Below are positions 31,338-41,750 of a stretch of 64,000 nucleotides of DNA, one piece after another. A program made the position numbers and the translations under genes. Source of the DNA: Holtermannia corniformis (lineage: Eukaryota > Basidiomycota > Tremellomycetes > Holtermanniales); the NCBI GenBank assembly GCA_001599935.1, contig BCIJ01000010.1, positions 60,880 through 124,879 on the forward strand. Direction: 5' to 3'. The stretch's first letter is position 1. Every line of letters starts with the position of its first letter. The notes beneath the pieces were generated by a model. The model did no database searches. It saw only the letters and a program-made list of their open reading frames with translations, and was not told the origin of the DNA.

Positions 31338-33403
31338 AGCGGCGCGGAGGGTTGGTCTTGCCAGGAGGTGGTTGTGTCCGGAGGCTGCTCGTTGGCCAGG
31401 ACCGTGTCGTGTTCGTAGCCGGTTGGGTCGTGAGGTGTCGGGTGATGTAGAATGAGGTCCAGGTTCGGGCAGATTGTGCGCGCGAGAGGCAAATCGGAGC
31501 GGGAGAGAGCGTCAGCCAACGTATTCTGTGCGGAAGGCAGCCACCGAGCGGTGAGGGAGATGTGGTGGGTGAGGGCGATGTGGTAGATCTCCCGGATGAC
31601 CGATTGGGTGGCCGTGTGCCGGCACGAGCCGAGATTGATCGAGGCAAGGAGGACTGTGTTGTCAACCCAGCACGTTACGTGGTGGTCCCGCAGCTGTGGG
31701 GACCACACGCGCAGGGCCTCGAGTAGCGCGATCGCCTCCAGCGTCATGATGTTGAGATGACTTAGCTTATGTGGTAGCATGAGCGCCGAGGTCGCTGGTG
31801 ACCCCAGGTGCGCGCCGAAGCCGATGCTGCCGGACGCGTCTGACCAGATTGCCGCCTCGGCCTTGTCTCGAATGACCGAGACGCCGTCCCAGTCGCGCAG
31901 GATGTTGCGCCACCAGATGATGTCCTTGCGGGCCGGCGACGGCAGCCGGAGGCGTCTGGTGCCGGTGTGTTCTTTGTGGGTGTCGTAAATGCGTCGGATG
32001 AAGGCTCGGCCGGGTGGACAGACGCGAGCCACGAAGTTGAGGTGTCCGGCAATCGTTTGGAGCTCGAAGGTTGATGCCGAGCCCCTCGTGAGTGTTGAGT
32101 CGAGTAGTTGTAGCAATCGCGTGCGACGTTGGTCAGTAATGCTCGCTGTGCCTTTGTCGCAGTCGATCAGGATACCCAGAATCTCCAATGCCGGGCCTGC
32201 CTCGAGCTTCTTTGGATTTAGGGACAGCCCTAGATGCGCTGCGCTCTCGCCCAGAGAGCCAAGCCGCGCAGCGACCTGACGAGGGTCCGATGCCCCAAAG
32301 AAGTCGTCAAGATAGTGCGAGCAGTCGATGCCCTTTGCCTGGAGAATCCAATGGAAACCCTCGGCATACAGGTTGAACAAGAACGGGGAGCTGCAACTGC
32401 CAAAAGGCAAGCAGTTGTCCACGTATCGAACACCGCCGGCCTCGAAGCCGTACAGCAGCGAGTCTGAGTAAGCCACGACGCAGTGTCGGAAAGCATCGGC
32501 AAAGTCTGCTTTCCACAACTGCAGGGGCTTCCCCGACGCGTGCGCCTGGCGCACTCGATCGAAGACGTAGTCAAGAGATTCGTAGGAAAGGGAGACGAAG
32601 GCCGGGTCTATATTGGAATTGATACTCTCCTGCTTACGGCGTGGCCAAGATAGGTGGTGAATCGTGCGAAGTTTGTCGGAGAAGGGTTTCGGCACGACAC
32701 CGATCGGAGACATGACGGCTCCGGGCGGCGCCACGGCGATGTGGCCTTTTTTGAGCCGCATGTCAAGCTCGCGCGCGAGGTGGTTAGCGCCCTTCTCGTC
32801 CATTGGCAGGTTTGGTACGTAACTGCGCCGAGGCACGTGCCCGTTGAAGCCGATCTTCAGTCCGAACCTAATGCCGCCTAGGATGTTCCGGACAAAGGTC
32901 TGGTCCGGGTAGTCCCGCAGCTCGAACGCCCAGGCCACCAGGACCAGCGGGGATGCGGCTGCTGGTCTATCCTTCGCATCGTAAATGTCGCGCGCCAGTG
33001 CGGTGTTCGGGCGAGCCGGCGGTAGCTGTGTAGGGTCAGCGCACGGGCTGGTGAGGGTACTTTGTATATGCGGGCGCGGCCCTGATGTGCTGGTATGTGT
33101 GGAAGCGGGCAACGGCCCCGATGGTATGTGGCATCCCGGTGCGCTGTGAATATGTGTGCCGTCGCGGCGGTGAGTGAGGGGTCCCGGCCCCGGAGATCCC
33201 GGTCTCCATGTATTGGAAGTATATGTGTGGGTGTAGCCACTCACGAGTGGAGCAATTGCGGGAGAGGCTGATTCATCCCGTCTGGCTGGGCACCCAGCGT
33301 CGCTCAATCGCTGGGTGCGGGGCCTTTTCCCTTCCTGCAGGCGGGGATGGACGCGGCCGGGTGGTCCCCACCGCAAGAAGAGCAGACGTGGCGGCGGCGG
33401 CAC
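31331..33403 (-). CDS. Reverse transcriptase-RNase H polyprotein of the Ngaro-like element
   Basis: 690 codons open. The first one is GTG, not ATG, and the frame lies at -1 relative to the gag-like ORF, overlapping it by 100 bases (33304-33403), so expression probably needs a -1 ribosomal shift. RT motifs: LWKADFADAFRH (first catalytic Asp), LPFGSCSSPFLFN, and HYLDDFFG (YxDD box, near 32310). LNPKKLE and LEILGILID follow. RNase H: IWSDASGSIGFGAH (Asp), MTLEAIALLEAL (Glu), VTCWVDNT (Asp) and NTLADALSR (Asp). All catalytic acids are present. About 140 Pro/Ser/His-rich residues precede the RT. Confidence 0.93.
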   Translation of the reverse strand: MPPPPRLLFLRWGPPGRVHPRLQEGKRPRTQRLSDAGCPARRDESASPAIAPLVSGYTHTYTSNTWRPGSPGPGPLTHRRDGTHIHSAPGCHIPSGPLPASTHTSTSGPRPHIQSTLTSPCADPTQLPPARPNTALARDIYDAKDRPAAASPLVLVAWAFELRDYPDQTFVRNILGGIRFGLKIGFNGHVPRRSYVPNLPMDEKGANHLARELDMRLKKGHIAVAPPGAVMSPIGVVPKPFSDKLRTIHHLSWPRRKQESINSNIDPAFVSLSYESLDYVFDRVRQAHASGKPLQLWKADFADAFRHCVVAYSDSLLYGFEAGGVRYVDNCLPFGSCSSPFLFNLYAEGFHWILQAKGIDCSHYLDDFFGASDPRQVAARLGSLGESAAHLGLSLNPKKLEAGPALEILGILIDCDKGTASITDQRRTRLLQLLDSTLTRGSASTFELQTIAGHLNFVARVCPPGRAFIRRIYDTHKEHTGTRRLRLPSPARKDIIWWRNILRDWDGVSVIRDKAEAAIWSDASGSIGFGAHLGSPATSALMLPHKLSHLNIMTLEAIALLEALRVWSPQLRDHHVTCWVDNTVLLASINLGSCRHTATQSVIREIYHIALTHHISLTARWLPSAQNTLADALSRSDLPLARTICPNLDLILHHPTPHDPTGYEHDTVLANEQPPDTTTSWQDQPSAPLW

Positions 33404-34491
33404 CTGTCGAAGGAGCAGTCGTTGCTGTTCCAGAGCCGGCAGATGTCGCCCGATTTGTTAGCCGGCTTGGCCGGCGCGGGTGGGCGTGAGCTTGAGGGTT
33501 GCGGGCGCGAGCCCGAGGCGTGGCCGGACGCGGCGAAGCCGCGGACCCGGACGATCATGTCGAACGCCTGTGTGTCCTTCTTCTCGTACCAGTCGGTTGG
33601 GACGAAACCTCGCGAGAGGCGTTTTGTCACCACGGAGAGGTGGTACTTGAGGAGTGATTTCCACTCGTAGGTCTTCGAGTATTCGACCAGAGTTTGCCCG
33701 TGGTTGACCAGGGCGCGGATATACTCGGACAGGTTGTCGAGCGCCCAGTGTTGGACGGAGACGAGCTCGATGAGCGCCATCCAGGCGTGGAGGAAGGTGT
33801 CGGGGTAGGGGAACGCCCGGCAGAACTTGTTGACCGTTTCGTTTGCCGAGTCCTTACGGACCGACAAGCCTTTGTCGGTGACGGCGTACGAGGTGGTGTC
33901 CGCCTCGAGGTCGGGATTCGCCACGTGGGACGCCGGGTTGATGAGCACGAAAAGCTTCTCGTGCGGGAATTTGTTGAGGCCGAGGGCCAGCTGGTCGAGG
34001 ATGGCGGTATCGACGAATGCGTACCGCTCGGTAGCGGGGGGGAGGGAGGACTCACCGTGCGAGGGACCTCCTGGCGTGCCTCCACCCCGGCCGTTCGAAA
34101 GTAGCGCCTGGATGTTTTCCGCCATGGTGTTGAGCTGGTCTTGCATTGCGGCGAACTTGTCGTTCATGCGGCCGTTGACCATGTTGATCATATCGTAGGC
34201 GTCGTTGCCGTCGTCCTCCGTGGCGCGGCGACGCCTGCTCTCCTCGCGTTGCCTCCTGGCTTCCTCCTCTCGCGCTGCTGCCTCCGCTGCGGCGAGCAGT
34301 TGTGCCGCCTCGTCGCCGCCGTGGTCCCGTTGTGCCAACCAGGCGGCGTAGGCGACCGGGTCGTGATCCTTGTGCGGGGCCACGCCCTCGATGTCGGTCG
34401 GTGGCGGTGGCACCGGGTTGCCGTCTCGAATGGCGGCTCTGCAAGCCCTTGTGTAGCGAGCTCGAGCAGCAGTAAGCGGGTTGGCGACCAT
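33304..34491 (-). CDS. Gag-like nucleocapsid protein of the Ngaro-like element
   Basis: 395 residues from the ATG at 34491. Residues about 65-135 form a charged coiled coil (AAAEAAAREEEARRQREE). The central region (AFVDTAILDQLALGLNKFP to WKSLLKYHLSV) is helical and capsid-like. The C-terminus has a Cys/His knuckle, CRLWNSNDCSFDRCRRRHVC followed by SSCGGDHP, common in Ngaro/DIRS Gag proteins of fungi. Its 3' end overlaps the RT frame. Confidence 0.85.
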   Translation of the reverse strand: MVANPLTAARARYTRACRAAIRDGNPVPPPPTDIEGVAPHKDHDPVAYAAWLAQRDHGGDEAAQLLAAAEAAAREEEARRQREESRRRRATEDDGNDAYDMINMVNGRMNDKFAAMQDQLNTMAENIQALLSNGRGGGTPGGPSHGESSLPPATERYAFVDTAILDQLALGLNKFPHEKLFVLINPASHVANPDLEADTTSYAVTDKGLSVRKDSANETVNKFCRAFPYPDTFLHAWMALIELVSVQHWALDNLSEYIRALVNHGQTLVEYSKTYEWKSLLKYHLSVVTKRLSRGFVPTDWYEKKDTQAFDMIVRVRGFAASGHASGSRPQPSSSRPPAPAKPANKSGDICRLWNSNDCSFDRCRRRHVCSSCGGDHPAASIPACRKGKGPAPSD

Positions 34492-34786
34492 GCTGGCTGA
34501 TGCCGGGTGACTACGGAGTGGTTCGGGTGCAAACGGCGGGCCGTGCGGTCTGTGCGCGGGATAGGGGAAAGAGAAAAACTGCTCTCGAGTGAGCTCAGTT
34601 GGCGGCGAGTACGAGGACTCTCGGGTTCAGCGCCTGTTAAGGGCCCGACGCTACTCCACAGTGCACTTAGCTGGCAAGTTTGACCAAAACCGCGAGAAGA
34701 AAGGGGGTGGTGATTTGCGACTTGCGACTGTTTGAAGTGGCTGTCTTGATGTACTGCGAGTGCGTGTGATTACCGAGTGTAAGAGC

Positions 34787-34908
34787 GAGAGCGTGCTGAC
34801 GACCAGAGCGGGTTGTTGAGCGCGAAGATGAGCGGTGTGGTCGTCGCTTGAAGGCAGCGGCGTCGTGCCACCGCTAGCGTATGACGACCACGTAATGACG
34901 TGTAACAT
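34787..34908 (-). repeat. Split direct repeat A1 of the retroelement
   Basis: 122 bases, the 5' terminus of the element. It is followed on the minus strand by a leader of about 295 bases before the gag-like ATG. Confidence 0.9.
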
Positions 34909-35026
34909 TAAAAGAAAAACTCGCCGAAGCCGAAAGGAAACTGAGGGCCGCCCCCGCCTCGTAGAGTGGAGAGCGATACATAGTTTGATCGTCTGCAATG
35001 CATAGTCGTCCAGCTACAATCGACCG

Positions 35027-38011
35027 TCAAAAGATCACGTCCTCATCCTTGCTGTCGAGCATGTCACCACCCCCGGCATCGCCGCCACCGATCCCGTCGT
35101 CCTTGTGCCGATCCTCGCCTGCGTTCGCTTGTTGCCGCTTGAGCTCGGCCTCGGCCGCGTCGCGCTTCTTCTTGGCTTGTACTTTCTTGAGCCGGAAGAA
35201 CTCCTCACTGGTAGGTGTCAGTGGTGCTTATCCCGTAGCTGCATCACGCACCGGTCCATCTCATCCAGCTCCGAGTTGATGTACTTGACCGTGTTTTCGA
35301 GTTTGGGGATCACGACGTGTTCAATGGCGTTGACGCGGCGGTTGGTCGCCTTGATGACTTCGTCGAGGATTGTGAATGCCGTCTGATTCGGTTGGTATCA
35401 TGCGGCGATTGCGGGAGATGACTCACCTGCAGACTCGCGAGCTCGACCAGCGTCCCAACCGCCTTGACGTACGTCTCTCGACATTTCTGCACCTGTTGTC
35501 CTCCTCGCGACAGACCGGTCAGGTTGAAGTCTGTGTCTGTCAGCTCGCGCCCGATGACTCCAAGTACGCACCATTCCCCTCCTTGCTCCTGACCCCCTCG
35601 AACGCAGGTAGCACGACACCGCTCACGTTCTCCTGCTTGGCGCGTACCGTGTAGCTCGCTTGCTTGACCGATTCTTGCACCTGGTAGCCGATATCGCCGG
35701 CCGCAAACGTGACTTCGGCGAGGGAGAAGGATGCGAGCTGGAGGATACGGCCCATCATACGCTTGGCCTGGGATGCGTGTCAGCGACTGGTACGATTCTT
35801 GCAGAAGATGCTGGGTCAGAAGCAAGAGGTTAACCTCGCGATACCTGAGCAGATGATCTAGTGTGTATGCGCAGATGCAAGTTGAGCATCAACAGACAGG
35901 AATCGGCTGACCAGCAACAAGCGTCTCCGTCAGATCACTTGACAAAGCTCGGGCTTGTCAAGTTCGCCCATAGCGTATTCATAACCGATCACGTTCAAGG
36001 CGCATTGCGCTGTTCGAGAATCACGCGCAGAAGGACCTAGACCACACAGGGTGCCTGCTGCAATCACCGGCACCACGAACATGGACGTCAAGTCGTGTTG
36101 AGTGTACAGCCAAATAGGAGCAAGCCAAATAGGAGCAATTGCCCATGTTCGTGGTTGCTGGATGCACGGCTAATTTCACCGTGACCGTGACGCTTTAGCA
36201 GCAAACATGGCCGCGGCACGCGCAGAGCCACCTCGAACCCTCTGAGCAAGTGGCGACATTCACCTACTCTCACAGACGTCTTCAAAGGCATGAGCTACGC
36301 ATGCACAGCCCCACATCGCCAACTTGGAGAACTTGAGCTGTGACACAGCGATTCACGGCTGCCATACGCGAGGCCAGCGGTGACTGAGATCCGTCGGGAC
36401 TGTGCTGTAGTCTGCTACCGTCGAGAGAGCAGATCAGTCGGCTCAGACCGTATCGAGCTATAGCTGCGCAGGATACGCTCTCAGCTTGCGTGGTGCTGTC
36501 TTGTCGAGTCAGCAAAGCTATGACCGGAGCCAATGCTAGCTGCTGGTGCCACAGCTGGGTGCTTGCAATATGCAAACCCAAACTGGACAGCTCACAGCTG
36601 ACGAGTCGATTGTTCATGGCCAACATCTACGATACTGCCCTTCAGCCGCATAGTCGCGATACGGATCTTGCGCCGGTCAACGAGGGCAGGTCGAGCTTGT
36701 CAACTACGGCACCCATTGCGCAGTGGCGATCAAGCTAGCATCGTCGCACGAAGCACTGGCAGAATCTGCACACACGCAGAGGGGCCCCTCAGCTGGTTAA
36801 CACTGGTGCTGACATGCCTCTCAAGGGCAGATACCACCAAGACATTCAGCCAGATGGAGGAAGAGCGCTGGGTACGATCGTCAAGTCCCGCAAACAAAAA
36901 CGCAGTTGTCAAGGTTGAATGCGCGACTGCCGTGCTGACCCTCGTACAGCTCATATCCGTCGAAGCGCCTCGACCGAGCAGTCGGGCTCCTCGCAGCTAG
37001 TGAGCTAGTCACGGTTTCAGAGATAGCAGTCGTCATCCATGCTTTCAACAGCAGACCATGTAGGTATGCAGCTCTACAGGCGTTCCCTCGGTGATCCAAG
37101 CCAGCGAATTGATCGCTGGGCGCAGTCGAGGACGCGCCTGTCGCCGTCCATCCATTGCGCACTACAGCTACCCTGAGATACCTGATATCTTGCGGACAGG
37201 GACGACGGCATGCCGGACGTGAGTTTCGTATGGGCGGATAGCTAAACGGTACTCGGACACTCGTAGCGGGGGCCAAGTCTGTGATTGCAAAACGAAAGCG
37301 AGACTGGCTAGGGCAGGAGTGAACGTGAGTTACTCGTCAAAGCGGCGATCCCTAGTTGATAAAGGCGCGCATAGAGACACGCGCCGAATACTTGCAATGG
37401 CAAGTAGGGTGCACGGACGCTCATGCGTGACAACAGCAACAGAGTGAGAGCACAATGATTGGAGTCATGTTCCGCTGACAGCGGCCAAGCGTGGATCGGT
37501 TCAGATATATCGTCGCTTCATGATGCGGTCGCCGATGGGCGACAGCAGTCTGAAGATAGGCATCTGAGCCAGCCACGAGGCTAGCAGCCATATAGGTATT
37601 AGGGGACCGATACTGTGGAGGATAATAGTGAGCCGCGGTTGCTCGCAGCTCTATTCAGCACGCTGCTACGAGTGGGAGTGACGGCGGCTCGAGCAGTCCA
37701 TAGCCTTCCACCTTGGTAGATCACCGAGCCCTACTGACCTCGTCGACTTTACGCAGGATCGCACGGAACTTGAGGGTCAGAGCATCTCGCTTCTTGGCGA
37801 GCAACGAGTGACCGGTCTGTGCGCCTTTGAGTCGGGTCTTGGTGTTGGTCAGGTTCATCCGTGTCGGGCTGAGCTATCATGAGCTCTATTCTGCGATCTC
37901 TTGACAGCTTGTACAGCTAGCCAGGAGTGAGAGTGCTGATGGGATAGGATACGGATCAAAGGAGACGGGTGGGACGTACAAGATTGCTTCTCTTGGACCG
38001 GTGCCGGACAT
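35027..38011 (-). CDS. VMA8: V-type ATPase subunit D
   Basis: Exon 1 (38011-37980) encodes [10 protein letters not shown]. After a 111-base intron, exon 2 (37868-37739) gives [20 protein letters not shown] and [19 protein letters not shown]. The next exon starts at 35767 with [20 protein letters not shown], the next expected block of subunit D, so the intron between them (35768-37738) is 1,971 bases, with GTCAGT donor and CGCTGACAC...CCCAG end. Later exons carry [57 protein letters not shown] and a charged tail ending DEDVIF at 35027. This is the central rotor stalk of the vacuolar proton pump; length and order fit the family well. Confidence 0.92.
35768..37738 (-). other. Giant intron of V-ATPase D, content unassigned
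   Basis: 1,971 bases between exons that are adjacent in the protein family. No coding frame with recognisable motifs, no transposon genes and no long terminal repeats seen. It contains a 13-base inverted repeat pair at 36072-36155 enclosing two tandem copies of AGCCAAATAGGAGCA. Confidence 0.7.
36072..36155. repeat. Inverted repeat with internal tandem duplication
   Basis: ACCACGAACATGG at 36072-36084 is the exact complement of 36143-36155. The 58-base loop includes two tandem copies of a 15-base unit at about 36108-36138. Confidence 0.7.
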
Positions 38012-38613
38012 TCTGGGCTTGGCGGCTTGATAGGATACGCTGCGATGGGTCTGTAGCTGCTATCTGCGCTGTCAGAGTGGCTTGTCCAAGCTGAAGAAGA
38101 CGAGCAGATGGGAACAGGAGGTCATGAGTGCGGCGGCCAATAGGCGCGTTGTGGCGGTGCTATGTGTGGTCACGTGATACGATTAGTACTGCGGGCGCGC
38201 CTAACTACCCCGGTTCGATGACCAGCCACCCTCCCCGCGTCTTTGTACAATCCTCGCACAATCTCGTCCTTGTTCTTGTCGCTTTCCTCGGCGTCTTGGC
38301 GAGCGAACAACACGTCGAGACGGTGACAAAGACATCGAGGTATCCATCGATTCAGCTCCGAGCCGGTCTCGGGTCCCACACGCCGGTCGTGACGCCAGCA
38401 GACGAGCCGGCAATCAGACAAACGATCACAGGTGTAGAAGGGTGCTTGCTCGCTTGGGACTCGCTTGCGACCTGCCCGAGGAAGGAGAGTATCGAGATCA
38501 TTCACGGAACAGCTCTGGAGCAGATCGTGGGGATCAGCCTTTGCTCCTGACTCAAGATCAAAGTCATAGAACACGATATCAAGTTGAACAATCTAGCTGC
38601 TCATCAAGTAATC
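38012..38613. other. Divergent promoter region between VMA8 and CDT1
   Basis: About 600 bases without a supportable gene. Short frames here lack motifs. Confidence 0.5.
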
Positions 38614-40588
38614 ATGGCAGAGCAAGGACCAAGCGTGCCGGTCACGCCGAGGAAACGGACGGCAGCCGGTCTGCCAGCGAGTACGAGCAAACCAAAGCGC
38701 AAAGGGTGAGTCCGCCGTGCAGCTTCACGCTTATGGGAGTCTTGCCGCTCATCCGGCAAGACATCCTATCGCAAGCCGCTAAGCTGGACCGTGCTAACTA
38801 TCAATGATCAGTGCACCGACACCCGCGCCGAACCCACCACTGGCGCCATTCCCTACGCCTCCACGTTCCGCCAAGCGCTCTCGTCCCTCTGTTCCCTCAC
38901 CCTCACCCTCGACCCAGCTCCCACCGCCCTCCCCTTCCCAGAATAAGACAACCAGCACTCCAATCCTCCCACCGCACCTCCAAACCCTGTTCGCACTGCA
39001 CAAAGCTCTCACTCTAGCCCTCTCTCTGCATCTAGCACAACACCCACCTATTCTCCCCGCGCACGAACAAGACGCGACCAGCGTCAACCTATACAACCTG
39101 ACTAGTCTGCTGCAGATCCGAGCGATCGTCGAGAGGAGCAGTGGACGGAGGTTTGGCAAGATTGAATTGGAGAGGCTGGCTTGGGTGTGGGATTGGGATG
39201 GCGTTGCACTCCCGCCAGCGCCAGCGCCTGCTCGGGCTAGTGCAGCCGAAGCGAATCCCTTCTTGGTACCGGCGGTATCTACCCCCGCGGGCAGCGCTAC
39301 ACCCCCGCTGCTGTCCCTGTTGATCTCGCCGCATTCAGCGCTCTCACCATCAGGCCAGCCACCGCGCCCAGTCCCAACATACGGGATCGGCATCCACCTC
39401 GCGCTCAAGCCTGGCGAGACGCGCTTCATGCAGACGACCAAAGGCGTCATGACGGGTGGTTCCGGCGGTGTCGGCGGTGGCATCGGTGCAGTCGGACGGT
39501 GGAGTGCCGACGCTGGTACGAGGGAACGAGAGTTCAAAAGGCGCTTGGAGCGCTGGGTCGAGCTCCATGGTGGTTATGACGAGGTATGCTCAGCGGTACA
39601 GCACTCGTTCAAGACGATTGACAGCGTCCAGGTCGTGGAGGACGAGACGGTAGAGCCAAACCCACAATTACCGACACCGTCAAGTACGCTTAAATCTTCA
39701 AACACGATCCCACAGATCCCATCTTATCCGCTGCCACAGCTTCCGATCGGTAGCACCGCCACCCTCCAAACACTCGGTAGTGCCCTCTCGGCCGCAGCCG
39801 AGATTGTCACGCCCGCCAAAGCGAGACCCAAGCAGGCCTTGGGACCCGCGTTCAACGAAAGCGCAAGCGCCGGCGCGGGGGAAGACGTCTTTGGCGAGGA
39901 AAAGGTGATTGTCAAGGGCAAGATTGTGAGGCGTGGCACGGTCGAGGAGCGAAGGCAGGCGATGCGGGATCGGGTGCGTTGGACGCTCAGCGCACGACGA
40001 TAGCTGAACCCGAACAGATTGCGGCTCGTTCGGGCTCGTCGACGCCCGTTAAAGCGACTCCTGGCTCCGGTTCTAGCACTAGCCTCCGTGAGCTCTCGGC
40101 CGCAGACAAGCAATCGGAACTCTCGCGCCGTTCGACCCTCAGCCGGCTCGAAGGCGTCGCAGAGAGCGTGTGGATGCTCTTCTCCACTCCGGTCAGCGCG
40201 ACCGCTAGTGCCACTTCATCGCCTAGTGCAAAGACGCGCCGGCGGGCAATCCAGATGCACGAAGTGGCCAGTGTCGTCGTCAAGAGCTCAAAGACGCCAA
40301 TCAGTATCGGTCAGTCGTTTGGTTTCGTCCCGAGTCATCACACTGGCTGATTTCGAGTTGGCAGCCGAGGCACAAGCGTCTCTTGTGCTCCTGACAGAGC
40401 TCTGCCCGCAGTTTTTAGCGGTTCGCACGATTGCTCGTGGCGAATGGCTCGAGATGCCGACGACGGCGCCGGCATCGCCTCTCACGCTCTCTCCAGCCGG
40501 TCCAGCCTCCCCAGGCAGAGTCACGCGAATCGGGAATGGAGGATTGAGAGAAGTCAGGGAACGGATCCGGCGAGAGCTCGAGTTTTAG
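38614..40588 (+). CDS. CDT1: DNA replication licensing factor Cdt1
   Basis: The start at 38614 gives MAEQGPSVPVTPRKRTAAGL, a basic, CDK-site-like N-terminus. Introns: 38707-38811, 39973-40018 and about 40307-40362. After a Pro/Ser linker, the winged-helix, geminin-binding-like domain includes LFALHKALTLALSLHLAQH, NLTSLLQIRAIVERSSGRRF and KIELERLAWVWD. A second winged helix at the C-terminus has RLEGVAESVWMLF, RRRAIQMHEVASVVVKSS and AEAQASLVLLTELCPQFL, ending at 40588. Cdt1 loads the MCM helicase onto origins with ORC and Cdc6. The gene ends 42 bases from the convergent gene at 40631. Confidence 0.82.
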
Positions 40589-40630
40589 CGAGCGGGGTAG
40601 ATGATCTATGATGCAGCAATCTCATGACAA

Positions 40631-41719
40631 CTACCAGATCTCGGGACCTGGCCCGCGCCCGTGCTCCCATTTAGAAAAGCCAGATGACTGCGCTCCGGCC
40701 TGGGGATCGTATAAAGACTCGATGAGTTTTCCACGGCGCCTGACTAGGATTGGGCGGGGCGTGTTCTCGAGGCTTGTGGGGTCCAAAGCGGGGAGGCGAA
40801 GGGTATAGACTGGGTCTCGCGGGGAATCAGACGACGCGACATCGTCAATGTTCACAGGCGCCGAGCTCGTCTCGAGCCGCAGCGGGGCCGCAAGCAGCCT
40901 GTTGTCATATATCAGTCCATCCATCACACTGCGCGAGATCTACCGACCCGCCGAGGTAGCCGAAAGCGCCAGCGAGCGCACTAGCGGACGGCATGAACAG
41001 GCGCCAAAAGGCAGCTTCGGTATGTACGCGGAAGAGATCGGTCAAATGGCTGACGGACACCCCGGCTTGCGCGACCTGGACCGATCGGATGAGCTGCCGG
41101 TCGTGTGGGAGAGGGAGCAACGTACAGGATCGACGAGCGCTGGTGCGAGCGGAATAGGCTCGATGCAGCTGATGCATTCAGAGCGGTGGCGGAGGACGAG
41201 GAGGCGGCCGTCGAGGCGCCAGGTGCCGTCCTCTGCGAGTTGTAGGGACGAGGCGCGTAGTGTTGCGGCTGACGACTCGGATGCACTCGATGCCTTGGAC
41301 CCGTCTGCTCCCTCTTCGCCAGGCGACGCATTCACAGCACCAAGGCAGTTCCCCCTTACGGTTCCCACAACATCAAACACTTGATCTCCAAGCCGCACCG
41401 TCCCGCCCTCGAGCGCGGTGAAAAAGCTCTCGGTCGTAGTCGCACACGTCTGGCTTCTTCCTCTCTGCCTTTCCGGCCGCAGCGTGTCCCCCCGGGGATG
41501 CGGCAAGGTATGCAGCGAGATGTCAGACGCAGACACCCGTGGATCATACAAGGTATCGAGGATGATGAGCGAGTCGCGCGGGATAGAGGATAGTGCCGAG
41601 GAGATTGCATCGGGTTCGGCTCGGCCCCTATCGACCGCTGGAGGGGTAGAGTGGTATGACGGTGGTGGACTTTGATCGGTTGGCGCCGTGTTGATTGACA
41701 AGATATCTGGCGAGCTCAT
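40631..41719 (-). CDS. Hypothetical conserved-looking protein
   Basis: Starts at 41719 (MSSPDILSINTAPTDQSPPP). The body has a folded-domain look: DSLIILDTLYDPRVSASDIS, TTESFFTALEGGTVRLGDQV, GRLLVLRHRSECISCIEPIP. One or more short introns near 40900-41130 join it to VAQAGVSVSHLTDLF and FRVHTEAAFWRLFMP and to a final exon with LDPTSLENTPRPILVRRRGK ending at 40631; exact junctions are unsure. No family recognised. The 5' leader contains a strong hairpin. Confidence 0.6.
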
Positions 41720-41750
41720 TGCGCGAGATTGCCGCCATTCAGTGGTGTAG

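Larger units (their letters stand above)
29743..34908 (-). mobile_element. Ngaro-like tyrosine-recombinase (DIRS-order) retrotransposon, apparently complete
   Basis: Read on the minus strand, the order is A1 repeat (34908-34787), gag-like ORF, reverse transcriptase/RNase H ORF, tyrosine recombinase ORF, B1 (30234-30139), A2 (30139-30018), a 179-base spacer, B2 (29838-29743). This A1-ORFs-B1-A2-B2 layout is the split direct repeat arrangement of Ngaro/PAT elements. No methyltransferase domain is seen between RT/RH and the recombinase, which favours Ngaro over DIRS/PAT. All three ORFs are long and uninterrupted, and the repeat copies look identical, so the insertion is probably recent. No integrase, aspartic protease or LTRs. 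No target-site duplication, as expected for recombinase-mediated insertion. Confidence 0.92.
29521..34964 (+). pseudogene. Small helical-protein gene split by the Ngaro-like element
   Basis: The ATG at 29521 opens 74 codons (MSDTAAGPEKQTLSHDEQ...) that reach the left end of the retroelement exactly at a codon boundary (29742). Beyond the right end, the same frame continues for 18 codons (34908-34961, LKEKLAEAERKLRAAPAS) to a TAG at 34962, giving the amphipathic C-terminal helix seen in its neighbours. The insertion thus lies inside the coding sequence. If the T at 34908 belongs to the element instead, the empty site would read CAA TAA and the frame would stop at the junction. As it stands, the gene can only make a chimeric protein running into the element (stop near 29868). 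Confidence 0.65.

Noticed and set aside
29743..34908. LTR retrotransposon
   Set aside because: No long terminal repeats, integrase or protease; the repeats are split-direct and the recombinase is of the tyrosine type.
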